From Kurthia zopfii (GTDB lineage Bacteria > Bacillota > Bacilli > Bacillales_A > Planococcaceae): a stretch of 59,099 nucleotides of DNA. Below are positions 43,016 through 51,665 of this stretch, piece by piece (the first letter of the stretch is position 1; each line of letters opens with the position of its first letter). The DNA lies in the NCBI RefSeq assembly GCF_003143955.1, contig NZ_QFVS01000015.1:1-59099 (forward strand). Direction: 5' to 3'. The position numbers were made by a program, and so were the translations under genes. Below the pieces are notes generated by a model. That model did no database searches and had not been told where the DNA came from. It saw only the letters and a list, made by a program, of their open reading frames with translations.

Positions 43016-43611
43016 CAGTACACCTCATTTCATTCAAATTCATCGTAACGGATTTTATAAATTTTTTCAATGATGAACGGATAAATTATTTATTTATTGA
43101 ATAACATAGTCAGAAAATTTACTTTATTGATGTCTTATGATAATATGTACTTAACCTTTTAGGAAGGAGGATATATAGAATCACGTGTCCAACTTAATAG
43201 TAAGGGAACAGCCTAGTTTGATCATCCACTTTTTATATAAATGTATATAAAGTTTATTCGATTGAAGCAAATGCCTAATCACAACCCTCTTCCGCGTTTT
43301 TAGGTCAATCAATAATAGAGTTAAAGTGAGATGATGAAAGTACTCGAAGGGCCCCAAGAAAAGGAGGGAGTTTTAAACCCATCTCGGCTTTTTGCTTATG
43401 CCGATGCAGTTTAGAATCAATCATATGAAAACTATAGAACGTAATTGAACTCATTAGTCGATGAAAGTGGCTGATGAGTTCTTTTATTTATGTACAGTTT
43501 TCTTAATTTTCCGTGTATGCGAGAATCTATATAGTCCATTTGAGAAATATGATACGATATGAGCGGTTTACTACGAGATATGAACTATTAAATAAGAAGG
43601 GGATTGATTAG
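43016..43611. other. Intergenic region with possible non-coding RNA
   Basis: About 600 bases without a supported gene. A GGAAGGAGG at 43159-43170 is not followed at proper distance by a start; GTG 43184 would open only about 21 codons. The part from about 43180 to 43488 has GC-richer segments (GAAGGGCCCCAAG, CGGCTTTTTGCTTATGCCG) and ends in a terminator, as expected for a transcribed RNA. No T-box, tmRNA or known riboswitch motif is visible. Confidence 0.45.
43447..43488 (+). terminator. Terminator without an upstream gene
   Basis: GAACTCAT-GTC pairs with GGC-TGATGAGTTC, followed by TTTTATTT. The nearest plus-strand gene ends far upstream, so it must end an unannotated transcript. Confidence 0.75.
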
Positions 43612-44787
43612 TTGCTGCGAAATATGGATGCGGAGAAAAAGAGGTTTTGGATTTTAGTCATTATTGTATCTATTTCTGGTTTTTCTCAAGGGATGTTATT
43701 GCCACTCATTTCAGTCATATTTGAAAATGACGGCGTATCATCTTCATTAAATGGATTAAACGCAACAGGATTGTATTTAGGAACATTGTTAATAGCGCCT
43801 TTTGTTGAACATCCTTTGAGAAAGTTCGGCTATAAACCAGTCATTATTACTGGTGGGGCAATCGTATTTTCAGCATTATTCCTTTTCCCATTTTGGAAAA
43901 GCGTAATGTTCTGGTTCATTTTAAGATTGTTAATTGGTGTTGGGGATCACGCACTTCACTATGCGACACAAACTTGGATTACGACGACAGCTCCAGCTGA
44001 GAAATTAGGTAAAAATGTCGCAATCTATGGCTTATCATTCGGTCTAGGTTTTGCGGTAGGTCCACAATTCGTACCGCTAGTAGCAATTAGTGAAGCATTA
44101 CCGTTCATCGTTTCTTCATTATTATGTTTATTTGCTTGGTCATTTATTTTCTTCCTTAAAAATGAAAAACCTGAACCAATTCAAATCAATCAACATGGTA
44201 ATACTTTTGCGCGTTATGGCAAAGCGATGAAATATGCATGGGTAGCATTCCTACCTCCGCTAGTTTATGGTTTCTTAGAATCATCATTAAATGCGATTTT
44301 CCCGGTTTATGCGGTGCGGAATGACTTTGATTTATCAATGTTAGCATTTACATTATCAGCATTTGCAATCGGAGGAATCATTACACAAGTGCCGCTTGGT
44401 ACACTCGGTGATCGAATTGGTCGACGAAAAGTATCATTACTCGCACTTGGTGGCGGTGGAATTATGTTCTTCTTAGGAAGTTTTGTGGAATCATCGGAAT
44501 GGTTAGTATTGATCGTATTCTTAATCGCAGGTATGTTCTGTGGTTCGGTATTCTCACTCGGTATTTCATATATGACCGATTTAACACCAAAGGAATTACT
44601 GCCAACAGGGAATTTACTATGTAGTATTTTCTTCAGTGTCGGAAGTTTAGCAGGTCCATTCCTAGGTGGGGCATATGTAGAATATGTCGATGCAAGTTTC
44701 CTATTCCTAGTATCAGGCCTAATCATGGTCGTATTTTTAATCGCTTTATTCTTTGGTAAAGAAGATAAAGTACAATCTGAACAATAA
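43612..44787 (+). CDS. MFS transporter
   Basis: This 391-aa major facilitator has about twelve membrane segments. The MFS signatures are APFVEHPLRKFGYKP after helix 2 and PLGTLGDRIGRRK between helices 8 and 9. The plan is similar to B. subtilis YfkF-type drug or sugar exporters; the substrate is unknown. The start is TTG 43612 behind AAGGGG; ATG 43624 is an in-frame alternative with poorer spacing. Confidence 0.85.
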   Translation: MLRNMDAEKKRFWILVIIVSISGFSQGMLLPLISVIFENDGVSSSLNGLNATGLYLGTLLIAPFVEHPLRKFGYKPVIITGGAIVFSALFLFPFWKSVMFWFILRLLIGVGDHALHYATQTWITTTAPAEKLGKNVAIYGLSFGLGFAVGPQFVPLVAISEALPFIVSSLLCLFAWSFIFFLKNEKPEPIQINQHGNTFARYGKAMKYAWVAFLPPLVYGFLESSLNAIFPVYAVRNDFDLSMLAFTLSAFAIGGIITQVPLGTLGDRIGRRKVSLLALGGGGIMFFLGSFVESSEWLVLIVFLIAGMFCGSVFSLGISYMTDLTPKELLPTGNLLCSIFFSVGSLAGPFLGGAYVEYVDASFLFLVSGLIMVVFLIALFFGKEDKVQSEQ

Positions 44788-44791
44788 GAAA

Positions 44792-44833
44792 GACCGCATG
44801 GCGAAGTATGAACTTCATCATGCGGCCTTTTTT
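44792..44833. terminator. Bidirectional terminator
   Basis: GACCGCATG-GAAGT pairs with ACTTC-CATGCGGCC, followed by T residues. It lies between the convergent MFS and rRNA methyltransferase genes. Confidence 0.85.
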
Positions 44834-44834
44834 G

Positions 44835-46211
44835 TTATTTATTTTTTAAAGTTAGTAATGTAACACTTTCAACATGTGCTGTTTGAGGGAACATATCAAG
44901 TGGTTGAATATATTCAACTTTGTAGTTCTTCGTCAATTGTGCTAAATCCTTCGCCAATGTAGAAGGGTTACATGAAGTATAAACGAAGCGTTTTGGCTTA
45001 ACTTTATTAATTGTATCAATTAAGCTTTGCGCTAATCCAGTACGTGGTGGGTCAACTGTCAGTACATCAGGAACAAAGCCGTCTTTCTGCCATTGATCTA
45101 ACCAATGTTCTGCACTACCATCTTCATATTTAATATGTGTTAAGTTGTGATTTTCAGCATTTTGCTTCGCGTTTTTGATACTTTCAGGAATGATATCCAT
45201 CGCACGAACTTCAGAAGCGCCATCTGCTAACCACATACCGATTGTTCCAACGCCACAATAAGCATCTACTACTGTTTCTTTGCCTGTTAGGGCAGCAGCT
45301 TTTTTGATTTCATTGTATAGCTGAACCGTTTGCGTCGGGTTCAATTGGAAGAATGCACGAGCAGAAAGGTCAAATGCGAATTCGCCAAGTTCTTCGTGAA
45401 TTGTTTCTTTACCAGCTAGAACGACAGTCGTATCACCGAAAATAAGTGATGTGTCTGCGTTATTAACATTTTGTACGATGGATACGATTGAGTGATCAAT
45501 TGCTTTTAGACGTTCGATGAATTCTTCTTTACGAGGGAAGTTTTTACGAGTTGTAATGATTACCACTTGTACTTCATTCGTTTGAATCGCAACGCGTACT
45601 ACAATCGTACGGATGATTCCTTTTGTAGAACGACCGTCATATACTGCGATGCCAAGATCTTCGATGATCTCTTTTGCTGCATTTGTAATGATGTTCGTAA
45701 TACGATCTTGTACAATACAATCATCGATATCTAATAGAATATGACTATTTTCAGCGAAAAGTCCTGCTTGCACGCGACCGCCAGATTTTCGAACTTGGAA
45801 TTGACTCTTATTACGGTAATTCCAAGGATCTTCCATGCCGATCGTATTGCGTACGTCGATTTTCTTCGCATGTTTTGGTACATATTTTTGTAATGCTTGT
45901 AGCACTGTATGTTTTTTCGCAACAAGTTGGCTACCGTAAGTCATATGCTGCATTTGGCAACCGCCACATGAATCATATACAGGGCAAGGTGGTGTTACAC
46001 GGAATTTCGATGCTTTCTGTACTTTTAAAACTTTAGCTTCGGAAAAGTTACGCCCAACTTTCGTAATTTCAGCATACACTTCTTCGCCAATTAAAGCGCC
46101 AGGGATGAAAACGATATTCTTTTTATAATAGCCGATCCCTTCACCGTTAATACCTAACTTCTTTATATCCAACGGAATACGTTTGCCGACTTCCATTATT
46201 GTTTCTTGCAT
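44835..46211 (-). CDS. 23S rRNA (uracil-5-) methyltransferase, RlmCD/RlmD family
   Basis: The 458-aa product has an N-terminal TRAM domain (about 1-60), an iron-sulfur cysteine cluster (CPVYDSCGGCQMQHM), and a methyltransferase domain with VDAYCGVGTIGMWLA, DPPRTGL and the catalytic Cys of YTSCNPSTLAKDL. The enzyme makes 5-methyluridine in 23S rRNA with S-adenosylmethionine. In Bacillus two paralogues exist (YefA = RlmCD and YfjO); position cannot tell which. ATG 46211 is chosen; GTG 46223 sits too close to AAGGA, and spacing to 46211 is long, so the start is uncertain. Confidence 0.88.
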   Translation of the reverse strand: MQETIMEVGKRIPLDIKKLGINGEGIGYYKKNIVFIPGALIGEEVYAEITKVGRNFSEAKVLKVQKASKFRVTPPCPVYDSCGGCQMQHMTYGSQLVAKKHTVLQALQKYVPKHAKKIDVRNTIGMEDPWNYRNKSQFQVRKSGGRVQAGLFAENSHILLDIDDCIVQDRITNIITNAAKEIIEDLGIAVYDGRSTKGIIRTIVVRVAIQTNEVQVVIITTRKNFPRKEEFIERLKAIDHSIVSIVQNVNNADTSLIFGDTTVVLAGKETIHEELGEFAFDLSARAFFQLNPTQTVQLYNEIKKAAALTGKETVVDAYCGVGTIGMWLADGASEVRAMDIIPESIKNAKQNAENHNLTHIKYEDGSAEHWLDQWQKDGFVPDVLTVDPPRTGLAQSLIDTINKVKPKRFVYTSCNPSTLAKDLAQLTKNYKVEYIQPLDMFPQTAHVESVTLLTLKNK

Positions 46212-46300
46212 AATAAAATCCACGTCCTTCAGCCGATTTTTTCGGCAGTTATTAAATCATTTCTTCATTATAACGAACGTAGCGCTTGAATAATAGTCCA

Positions 46301-47197
46301 TTAGAAAAGATTCACTAATGCGTCTTTTATTTTCGGGTAATTAAATTCGAATCCATGCTCAATTAGTTTGGTCGGTAGCACGCGTTGACCTTCTAATACC
46401 ATGATGCTTTTTTCGCCAAGTGCAACTTTTAAAAGTGGTGAAGGTGTCGGGAACCAATGTGGTTTATGCAGTACTTGGCCGATTGTTTGACCAAGTTGTT
46501 TCATGCGAATAGGATTCGGTGATGTCACATTTACAGGTCCCTTAATAGTAGAATCATGAATGACGAAATCAATTGCCTTCACAACATCATCGATATGCAC
46601 CCATGAAACCCATTGAATACCAGAGCCTAAATTGCCCCCTGCGTAAAATTTATAAGGGAGTGCCATCATCGGTAATGCACCGCCATCTTCCCCGAGAATG
46701 ACACCGAATCGAGTTTGAACTGAACGAACGCCAAATTCTTCTGCTTTTTTCGCGAGATGTTCCCATTTCTGTACAGTATCACCGAGAAAGTCATTTGCGA
46801 AAATGGTTGATGATTCATCATAAACTGCTCTTTCTGAAATTGGATAAATTCCAACAGCACTCGCATTAATATATACTTTTGGCTTCGTATGTAGCTGGTC
46901 GATTATGTTCAAAACTTCCTTCGTTGTCTTCACGCGGCTTTGCACAATTTTTTCTTTTTGCGAGTCTGTCCAACGTCCTTCATTTAAAGAAGTTCCAGCT
47001 AAGTTAATAAAAGCATCCGCATCTTCAAGGCAATCTAATGTTTGTTGTGGAGTGGGCGACCATTGAAGGTGTTTAATAGAACCTTCCAAATGTGATGGTT
47101 TGCGCGAGAGAATCAAGACTTCATGTTTTTGCGCGGTGAAAAACGCTGTTAATCGCTGTCCTAAAAATCCGCTACCACCTGCAATAATGATTTTCAT
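46301..47197 (-). CDS. yfhF: TIGR01777-family NAD-dependent epimerase-like protein YfhF
   Basis: This 298-aa extended SDR has GGSGFLGQRLTAFF as the nucleotide loop, ADAFINLAGTSLNEGRW, INASAVGIY with the catalytic Tyr, and WVSWVHIDDVV. Members are linked to cell division or sugar nucleotides but activity is unproven. It is divergent from recX, as in B. subtilis. AAGGGG precedes the ATG. Confidence 0.87.
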   Translation of the reverse strand: MKIIIAGGSGFLGQRLTAFFTAQKHEVLILSRKPSHLEGSIKHLQWSPTPQQTLDCLEDADAFINLAGTSLNEGRWTDSQKEKIVQSRVKTTKEVLNIIDQLHTKPKVYINASAVGIYPISERAVYDESSTIFANDFLGDTVQKWEHLAKKAEEFGVRSVQTRFGVILGEDGGALPMMALPYKFYAGGNLGSGIQWVSWVHIDDVVKAIDFVIHDSTIKGPVNVTSPNPIRMKQLGQTIGQVLHKPHWFPTPSPLLKVALGEKSIMVLEGQRVLPTKLIEHGFEFNYPKIKDALVNLF

Positions 47198-47320
47198 AAT
47201 ATGAACCCCTTTCTACGTCTCTTTTTAATAATTGTACCCTTTATCGAGTAGAAACATGCAATGATTGCTATAGGTTGTCCTCGCTAAAAGATGTATAATG
47301 GAGAAATGGAGGTGATTGAA

Positions 47321-48124
47321 ATGGCACAGGTCATTACGAAAATTACTCGTCAAAAAAGGAATGAAGAGCGCTATAATATTTTTCTCGATGAAAAGTATGC
47401 GTTTAGTGTCGATGAATCAATCATCATCCAGTATGGTCTTACGAAAGGGAAGATATTGGACGAGATGGTTGTTGGCGAAATTACTTTTGACGATGAAGTA
47501 TCGAAAGCGTACAATCGAGGCCTATCTTATTTAAGTTTTCAAATGCGAAGTGAACATGAGATTCAGCAGAAATTGCTAAAAGAAGAGTACGGTGAAGCGG
47601 TAATTGCGGAAGCGATTCAGAAATTAATCCGAATTGGCTTGTTAGATGATCAAATGTATTCAAAAGCTTTAGCTGATACTAAAAAGAAAACTTCCAAAAA
47701 AGGTCCTAGAGCAATTATTCAGGATTTGAAGCAGAAGGGGATTGCCCCGAAACTGCAACAGGAAATGTTGGATGATTTCTCTGAAGAAGAGCAGTTAGAG
47801 ATGGCATTGGATCTTGCAGAAAAGAAAGTAAGACAAGAGAAGAATAAAACGCCGAATCAAGTGAAGCAGAAAATCCAAGAATTTCTTATGCGAAAAGGCT
47901 ATGATTTTTCAATCATTCAACAAGTCGTTCCAAAACTTGAGTTAGAGAAGCAAGAGGATGAATGGACGGAAATGATTGAGGTTCAAGGAGATAAGCAGTG
48001 GCGTAAATATAGCCAGAAATATTCAGGCTATGATTTGAAGATGAGAATGAAGCAATCACTTTATCAAAAGGGTTTTCCTGCTGAAGTGATTGATCAATAT
48101 ATAGAGATGAAGGAGCAAGAATAA
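47321..48124 (+). CDS. recX: Recombination regulator RecX
   Basis: The 267-aa product is made of RecX three-helix repeats, with YNIFLDEKYAFSVDE at the start, AYNRGLSYLSFQMRSEHEI, and AIIQDLKQKGI and MRKGYDFSIIQQVV later. It binds RecA and modulates its filament. ATG 47321 has GGAGGTGA 5 bases upstream. The next gene starts with TAATG overlap by one base. Confidence 0.93.
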   Translation: MAQVITKITRQKRNEERYNIFLDEKYAFSVDESIIIQYGLTKGKILDEMVVGEITFDDEVSKAYNRGLSYLSFQMRSEHEIQQKLLKEEYGEAVIAEAIQKLIRIGLLDDQMYSKALADTKKKTSKKGPRAIIQDLKQKGIAPKLQQEMLDDFSEEEQLEMALDLAEKKVRQEKNKTPNQVKQKIQEFLMRKGYDFSIIQQVVPKLELEKQEDEWTEMIEVQGDKQWRKYSQKYSGYDLKMRMKQSLYQKGFPAEVIDQYIEMKEQE

Positions 48125-48450
48125 TGGAGAAGAAATATAGTGAGATGACACCAACTGAACTACGAGACTTAGTCGCTGTACTTCGTGAAAAAGCGAGACG
48201 CGCAGAGCAATTAGGTATTATCAATGAATTTGCAGTTTATGAACGTAAAGCATTGTTAGCGCAGGCTTTCTTATTAAACCCAGATGACTTTATTCCGGGA
48301 GAATTATACCGTATCCAAGGGGATCCAGGTATGTTCTTTAAAATCGATTATTTAAAAGGTGTTTACGCATGGGGCTACCGTCTAGGTGGTACGCAGCAAA
48401 TTGAAGCGATTCCGATTTCAATGCTCGTAGACGTGAAGGAGGCTTTCTAA
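48124..48450 (+). CDS. yfhH: YfhH (DUF1811) protein
   Basis: The 108-aa product opens with KYSEMTPTELRDLVAVLREK, then QLGIINEFAVYERKALLAQAF, and a C-terminal Tudor-like part (GELYRIQGDPGMFFKIDYLKG). This is DUF1811/YfhH, structurally known but without a defined function. Its ATG overlaps the recX stop. YfhJ follows directly, all one operon. Confidence 0.92.
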   Translation: MEKKYSEMTPTELRDLVAVLREKARRAEQLGIINEFAVYERKALLAQAFLLNPDDFIPGELYRIQGDPGMFFKIDYLKGVYAWGYRLGGTQQIEAIPISMLVDVKEAF

Positions 48451-48699
48451 GTGGAAGAAAGAATTGTAGAACTTGCAGAATTATTACAACAGTCGAATGA
48501 TCAACTTTCTGCTGAAAAAGCGAAGACTTGGGTTGAATTACTATGGTCGGATTTTGAAGCAACTTATGCGAGAGCAGGCTACACTTACAAAGGTGCCGAA
48601 TTAACAGAGAAAATGATACGCCAATGGATTGAAAGTTACGGCGCTACATTACATGAATTTGTCGCACGTAATCCAAAATATGCGGATTTATTAAAATAA
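48451..48699 (+). CDS. yfhJ: YfhJ (WVELL) protein
   Basis: The 82-aa helical protein carries the WVELL motif (KTWVELLWSDFEATYARAG) that names the family. Function unknown. The start is GTG 48451 behind AAGGAGG, 1 base after the yfhH stop. It is the last gene of the recX operon. Confidence 0.92.
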   Translation: MEERIVELAELLQQSNDQLSAEKAKTWVELLWSDFEATYARAGYTYKGAELTEKMIRQWIESYGATLHEFVARNPKYADLLK

Positions 48700-48702
48700 A
48701 AA

Positions 48703-48748
48703 AAAGAGCTGTTTCCACTTCGATTGATGAAGTAGAAACAGCTCTTTT
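48703..48748. terminator. Bidirectional terminator
   Basis: AAGAGCTGTTTC-ACTTC pairs with GAAGT-GAAACAGCTCTT, flanked by A and T runs. It is between convergent yfhJ and yfhP. Confidence 0.9.
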
Positions 48749-48750
48749 GA

Positions 48751-49740
48751 TTATAATAATTTACGATCTTCTTCTAATTTTGTTTGTAATTTTTCTTCAG
48801 AGAAAATCCAACCGGTATAGGAATTTACGATTTCCAATGTCGGGCTAATTTGTGCAACCGCCACGAATGGATAGCGGTTATTACTGCGGTAGCGTAAATC
48901 AATTAGGCGAACTTCGGTAAGGTCGTTTTCGATTTCTCGCATTTCTACACGATAGATTGGCGAGAATGAAAGGAAACTTTTGAAATTATCATCTTCTGTC
49001 GCTTTATTGAAAATCGGATTGTCAGGCAGCGGTTCGATTTCAAATTTATCTAATAATGTGATCGAGCGACCATACGCTCTTCCGACAAAGTGATGCGTTG
49101 TTGAATTGGCTGCTACTCGATATTGGAAGAAGTAGCGAGTTGGTGAAAGATAGATTTCTGTCGCATCTGGAATCGTATTTTGCACCGCTTGCTTGACTGC
49201 TCCATGAAGCCAAATTCTTATGATATAGTAAATGACGAGAATACCATATAAAATGGACATCGTAATAACTGGATTTGCGCCGAAAGCCCAAATCATAATC
49301 GCGATGACATGAAGGCCGAAAATAATCGGATCAAATGTATTGATGATGCCGAGCGCAACCCATTTTTTAGAGAACGGCCGTAAAGCTTGCGTTCCATAAG
49401 CATTGAATATATCTACGAAGACGTGCAATGCTACTGCAAAAAATGACCAAAGCCATAAATGGAGTGCGTTGGCGTCTGAAATGAAAAATGATAAAACGAG
49501 TGTAATGAGAATCGGCCAAATGATGACGGCAGGAATCGAATGCGTGATTCCACGGTGATGTCGAATGTAAACGGCATTATTTCTTAATTTTAAGACGGTA
49601 TCAATGTCCGGTGCTTGTGAACCTAGGATGACTCCTGTAATAACTGCGGTGGCAGTAGCAGTACTACTTGCGACAGCAGGATCCACAAACGTCAATCCGC
49701 CAATTGCAATACCCATAACTAAGTGTGTCCCAGTATCCAT
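48751..49740 (-). CDS. yfhP: YfhP membrane protein (DUF457/metal-dependent hydrolase-like)
   Basis: This 329-aa membrane protein opens MDTGTHLVMGIAIGGL with the family His, followed by GSQAPDIDTVLKLRNN and RHHRGITHSIP, the metal-binding pattern of DUF457 (YdjM) proteins. Several membrane helices fill the first 200 residues; the last 120 are soluble. In B. subtilis YfhP was reported as a negative regulator of the downstream yfhQRS-fabL genes. It is divergent from mutY. Confidence 0.88.
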   Translation of the reverse strand: MDTGTHLVMGIAIGGLTFVDPAVASSTATATAVITGVILGSQAPDIDTVLKLRNNAVYIRHHRGITHSIPAVIIWPILITLVLSFFISDANALHLWLWSFFAVALHVFVDIFNAYGTQALRPFSKKWVALGIINTFDPIIFGLHVIAIMIWAFGANPVITMSILYGILVIYYIIRIWLHGAVKQAVQNTIPDATEIYLSPTRYFFQYRVAANSTTHHFVGRAYGRSITLLDKFEIEPLPDNPIFNKATEDDNFKSFLSFSPIYRVEMREIENDLTEVRLIDLRYRSNNRYPFVAVAQISPTLEIVNSYTGWIFSEEKLQTKLEEDRKLL

Positions 49741-49850
49741 AATGTCAACTCCTTAGCGAAATCGCTATAATCATTACTTCGGGTATAGCCATCGTTTTTA
49801 TGATATGTTTATACCCTGTTTATTACTATTTTAAATCGAGGAGGCCCTCT

Positions 49851-50906
49851 GTGTCTTATAAATATGAAAAAGAATTTCGACAAAATTTAGTCGAATGGTT
49901 CGAAAATGAAAAAAGAGATTTACCGTGGCGCAAAACGAAAGACCCTTATAAAATCTGGGTGTCGGAAGTAATGCTACAACAAACACGTGTAGACACGGTC
50001 ATTCCTTACTACGAAAATTTTTTAGAAAAGTTCCCAACAGTGCAACACCTAGCAGATGCTGAAGAAGAATTCTTATTGAAGCAGTGGGAAGGTCTTGGCT
50101 ACTACTCTCGCGTGCGCAATCTACAAGCCGGTGTGCGAGAAGTTGTGGAAACTTATAATTCTATTGTACCTAAAACGCGTAAAGAAATCTCGACATTGAA
50201 AGGTGTCGGTCCCTATACAGCTGGAGCGGTATTGAGTATCGCTTATGGCGTACCCGAACATGCCGTTGATGGCAATGTCATGCGTGTTCTTAGTCGAGTT
50301 CTTCTATTAGAAGATGATATCGCACAACCGAAGTCGAAGAAAGTATTCGAAAAAGCGGTGATGGATCTAATCGATGTGAAGAAGCCATCCGAATTTAATC
50401 AAGGATTGATGGAACTTGGTGCGCTCGTATGTACGCCAACTTCTCCAAAATGTTTGCTCTGCCCTGTGCGTGATTATTGTGGCGCATTTGCTGAAGGTAG
50501 AACGACCGAACTGCCGATTAAAACGAAGAAAACGAAAGTGAAAAAATTAAGCTATGATGTTTTCGTCGTTGAAAATGAAGAAGGTAAACTTCTATTAGAG
50601 AAACGTCCCGAAACAGGTTTGCTCGCAAATATGTGGCAGTTCCCGATGATTGAACAAGCTGCTGAATACGCATCGACTGTTGAGTTATCTAAATCTTATC
50701 AAATTGAGTTAGGTGGTCAAAGTGAATTGCCTTCACTCAAGCATATCTTTTCTCATATTGTGTGGAATTTGAATAGTTTCTATATAAAAGGGGAATCTAC
50801 TAAAGGTGACTGGTTCACTTTAGAACAGATTGCTGAATTGCCTTTACCAGTGCCAATGCAAAAAATATTACATTCATATAAAATTGAACGTTGTAAAATC
50901 GATTAA
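49851..50906 (+). CDS. mutY: Adenine DNA glycosylase MutY
   Basis: The 351-aa product removes adenine opposite 8-oxoguanine. It has catalytic E39 (VSEVMLQQT), the helix-hairpin-helix LKGVGPYTAG (116-125), D140 in AVDGNVMRVLSR, and a 4Fe-4S cluster from C194, C201, C204 and C210. A NUDIX-like C-terminal domain (about 225-345) recognises 8-oxoG. GTG 49851 has GAGGAGG 6 bases upstream; upstream in-frame starts lack one. Confidence 0.95.
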   Translation: MSYKYEKEFRQNLVEWFENEKRDLPWRKTKDPYKIWVSEVMLQQTRVDTVIPYYENFLEKFPTVQHLADAEEEFLLKQWEGLGYYSRVRNLQAGVREVVETYNSIVPKTRKEISTLKGVGPYTAGAVLSIAYGVPEHAVDGNVMRVLSRVLLLEDDIAQPKSKKVFEKAVMDLIDVKKPSEFNQGLMELGALVCTPTSPKCLLCPVRDYCGAFAEGRTTELPIKTKKTKVKKLSYDVFVVENEEGKLLLEKRPETGLLANMWQFPMIEQAAEYASTVELSKSYQIELGGQSELPSLKHIFSHIVWNLNSFYIKGESTKGDWFTLEQIAELPLPVPMQKILHSYKIERCKID

Positions 50907-51042
50907 TCGTATTTGGAAAAAACCGAGTCAATGTACATTTTTTAGCTAAACGAAACATTTTTGCTACACGTTTTTTCTTTACATTGTTATAATGTTACAA
51001 AGAACTTTTATTTAAAGACTACGTTTCACAAAGGTGGGCTAG

Positions 51043-51591
51043 ATGATGGCAATTCCAATTGAAGGGGAAATTGTACAAATACATAGCTACAAGCATAACG
51101 GTCATATTCATCGTGTATGGCAGGAAACGATGGTTCTCAAAAGTACGCCTAAAATTATTATTGGCGCAAACGAGCGAACTTTAGTGACTGAATCGGACGG
51201 CAGAACTTGGCTAACGAGAGAGCCTTCGATTACTTATTTCCATACGGAGCTGTGGTTTAATATTATTTGTATGTTGCGTGAAGATGGCGTTTATTACTAC
51301 TGTAATATGAGTTCGCCGTTTGTATTTGACAATAATGCGATTAAATATATTGATTATGATTTAGATGTGAAGGTATTTCCGGATATGTCTTATACTTTGC
51401 TTGATGAAGATGAGTATGAGCAGCATAAGGAAGAAATGGAGTATCCTCCTGTAATCGATCGTATTTTAAAAGCGAATGTAAACAAATTAATTAGTTGGAT
51501 TCAACAAAGAAGAGGTCCATTTGCGCCAGATTTTATTGAAGCATGGACGAGTCGACATCGCTTGTATAAAGAGATGCACAATCCAGAATAG
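51043..51591 (+). CDS. ygaC: Nucleoside tri-/diphosphate phosphatase Ntdp (DUF402, YgaC)
   Basis: The 182-aa product is a DUF402 protein with [19 protein letters not shown] at the start, [19 protein letters not shown] in the middle and the tail [13 protein letters not shown]. The staphylococcal homologue (SA1684) hydrolyses nucleoside tri- and diphosphates. The acidic metal residues lie in [20 protein letters not shown] precedes the double ATG 51043/51046; either may be used. A terminator follows. Confidence 0.9.
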   Translation: MMAIPIEGEIVQIHSYKHNGHIHRVWQETMVLKSTPKIIIGANERTLVTESDGRTWLTREPSITYFHTELWFNIICMLREDGVYYYCNMSSPFVFDNNAIKYIDYDLDVKVFPDMSYTLLDEDEYEQHKEEMEYPPVIDRILKANVNKLISWIQQRRGPFAPDFIEAWTSRHRLYKEMHNPE

Positions 51592-51602
51592 AGCGAATTA
51601 AT

Positions 51603-51641
51603 AAACCAGGAATGGCTTCATACGCTATTTCTGGTTTTTAT
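51603..51641 (+). terminator. Terminator of ygaC
   Basis: AAACCAG-AAT-GC pairs with GC-ATT-CTGGTTT, followed by TTATT. Confidence 0.75.
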
Positions 51642-51665
51642 TCCGAATGAGAGGGAGTGAATGTT

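Noticed and set aside
43184-43249. Short GTG-started frame of about 21 codons
   Set aside because: The AGGAGG is too far upstream and the peptide resembles nothing; a non-coding RNA is as likely.
43140-43490. T-box leader for the MFS gene
   Set aside because: No AGGGTGGNACCGCG-type antiterminator sequence is present, and the terminator is more than 120 bases from the gene with further unstructured DNA between.
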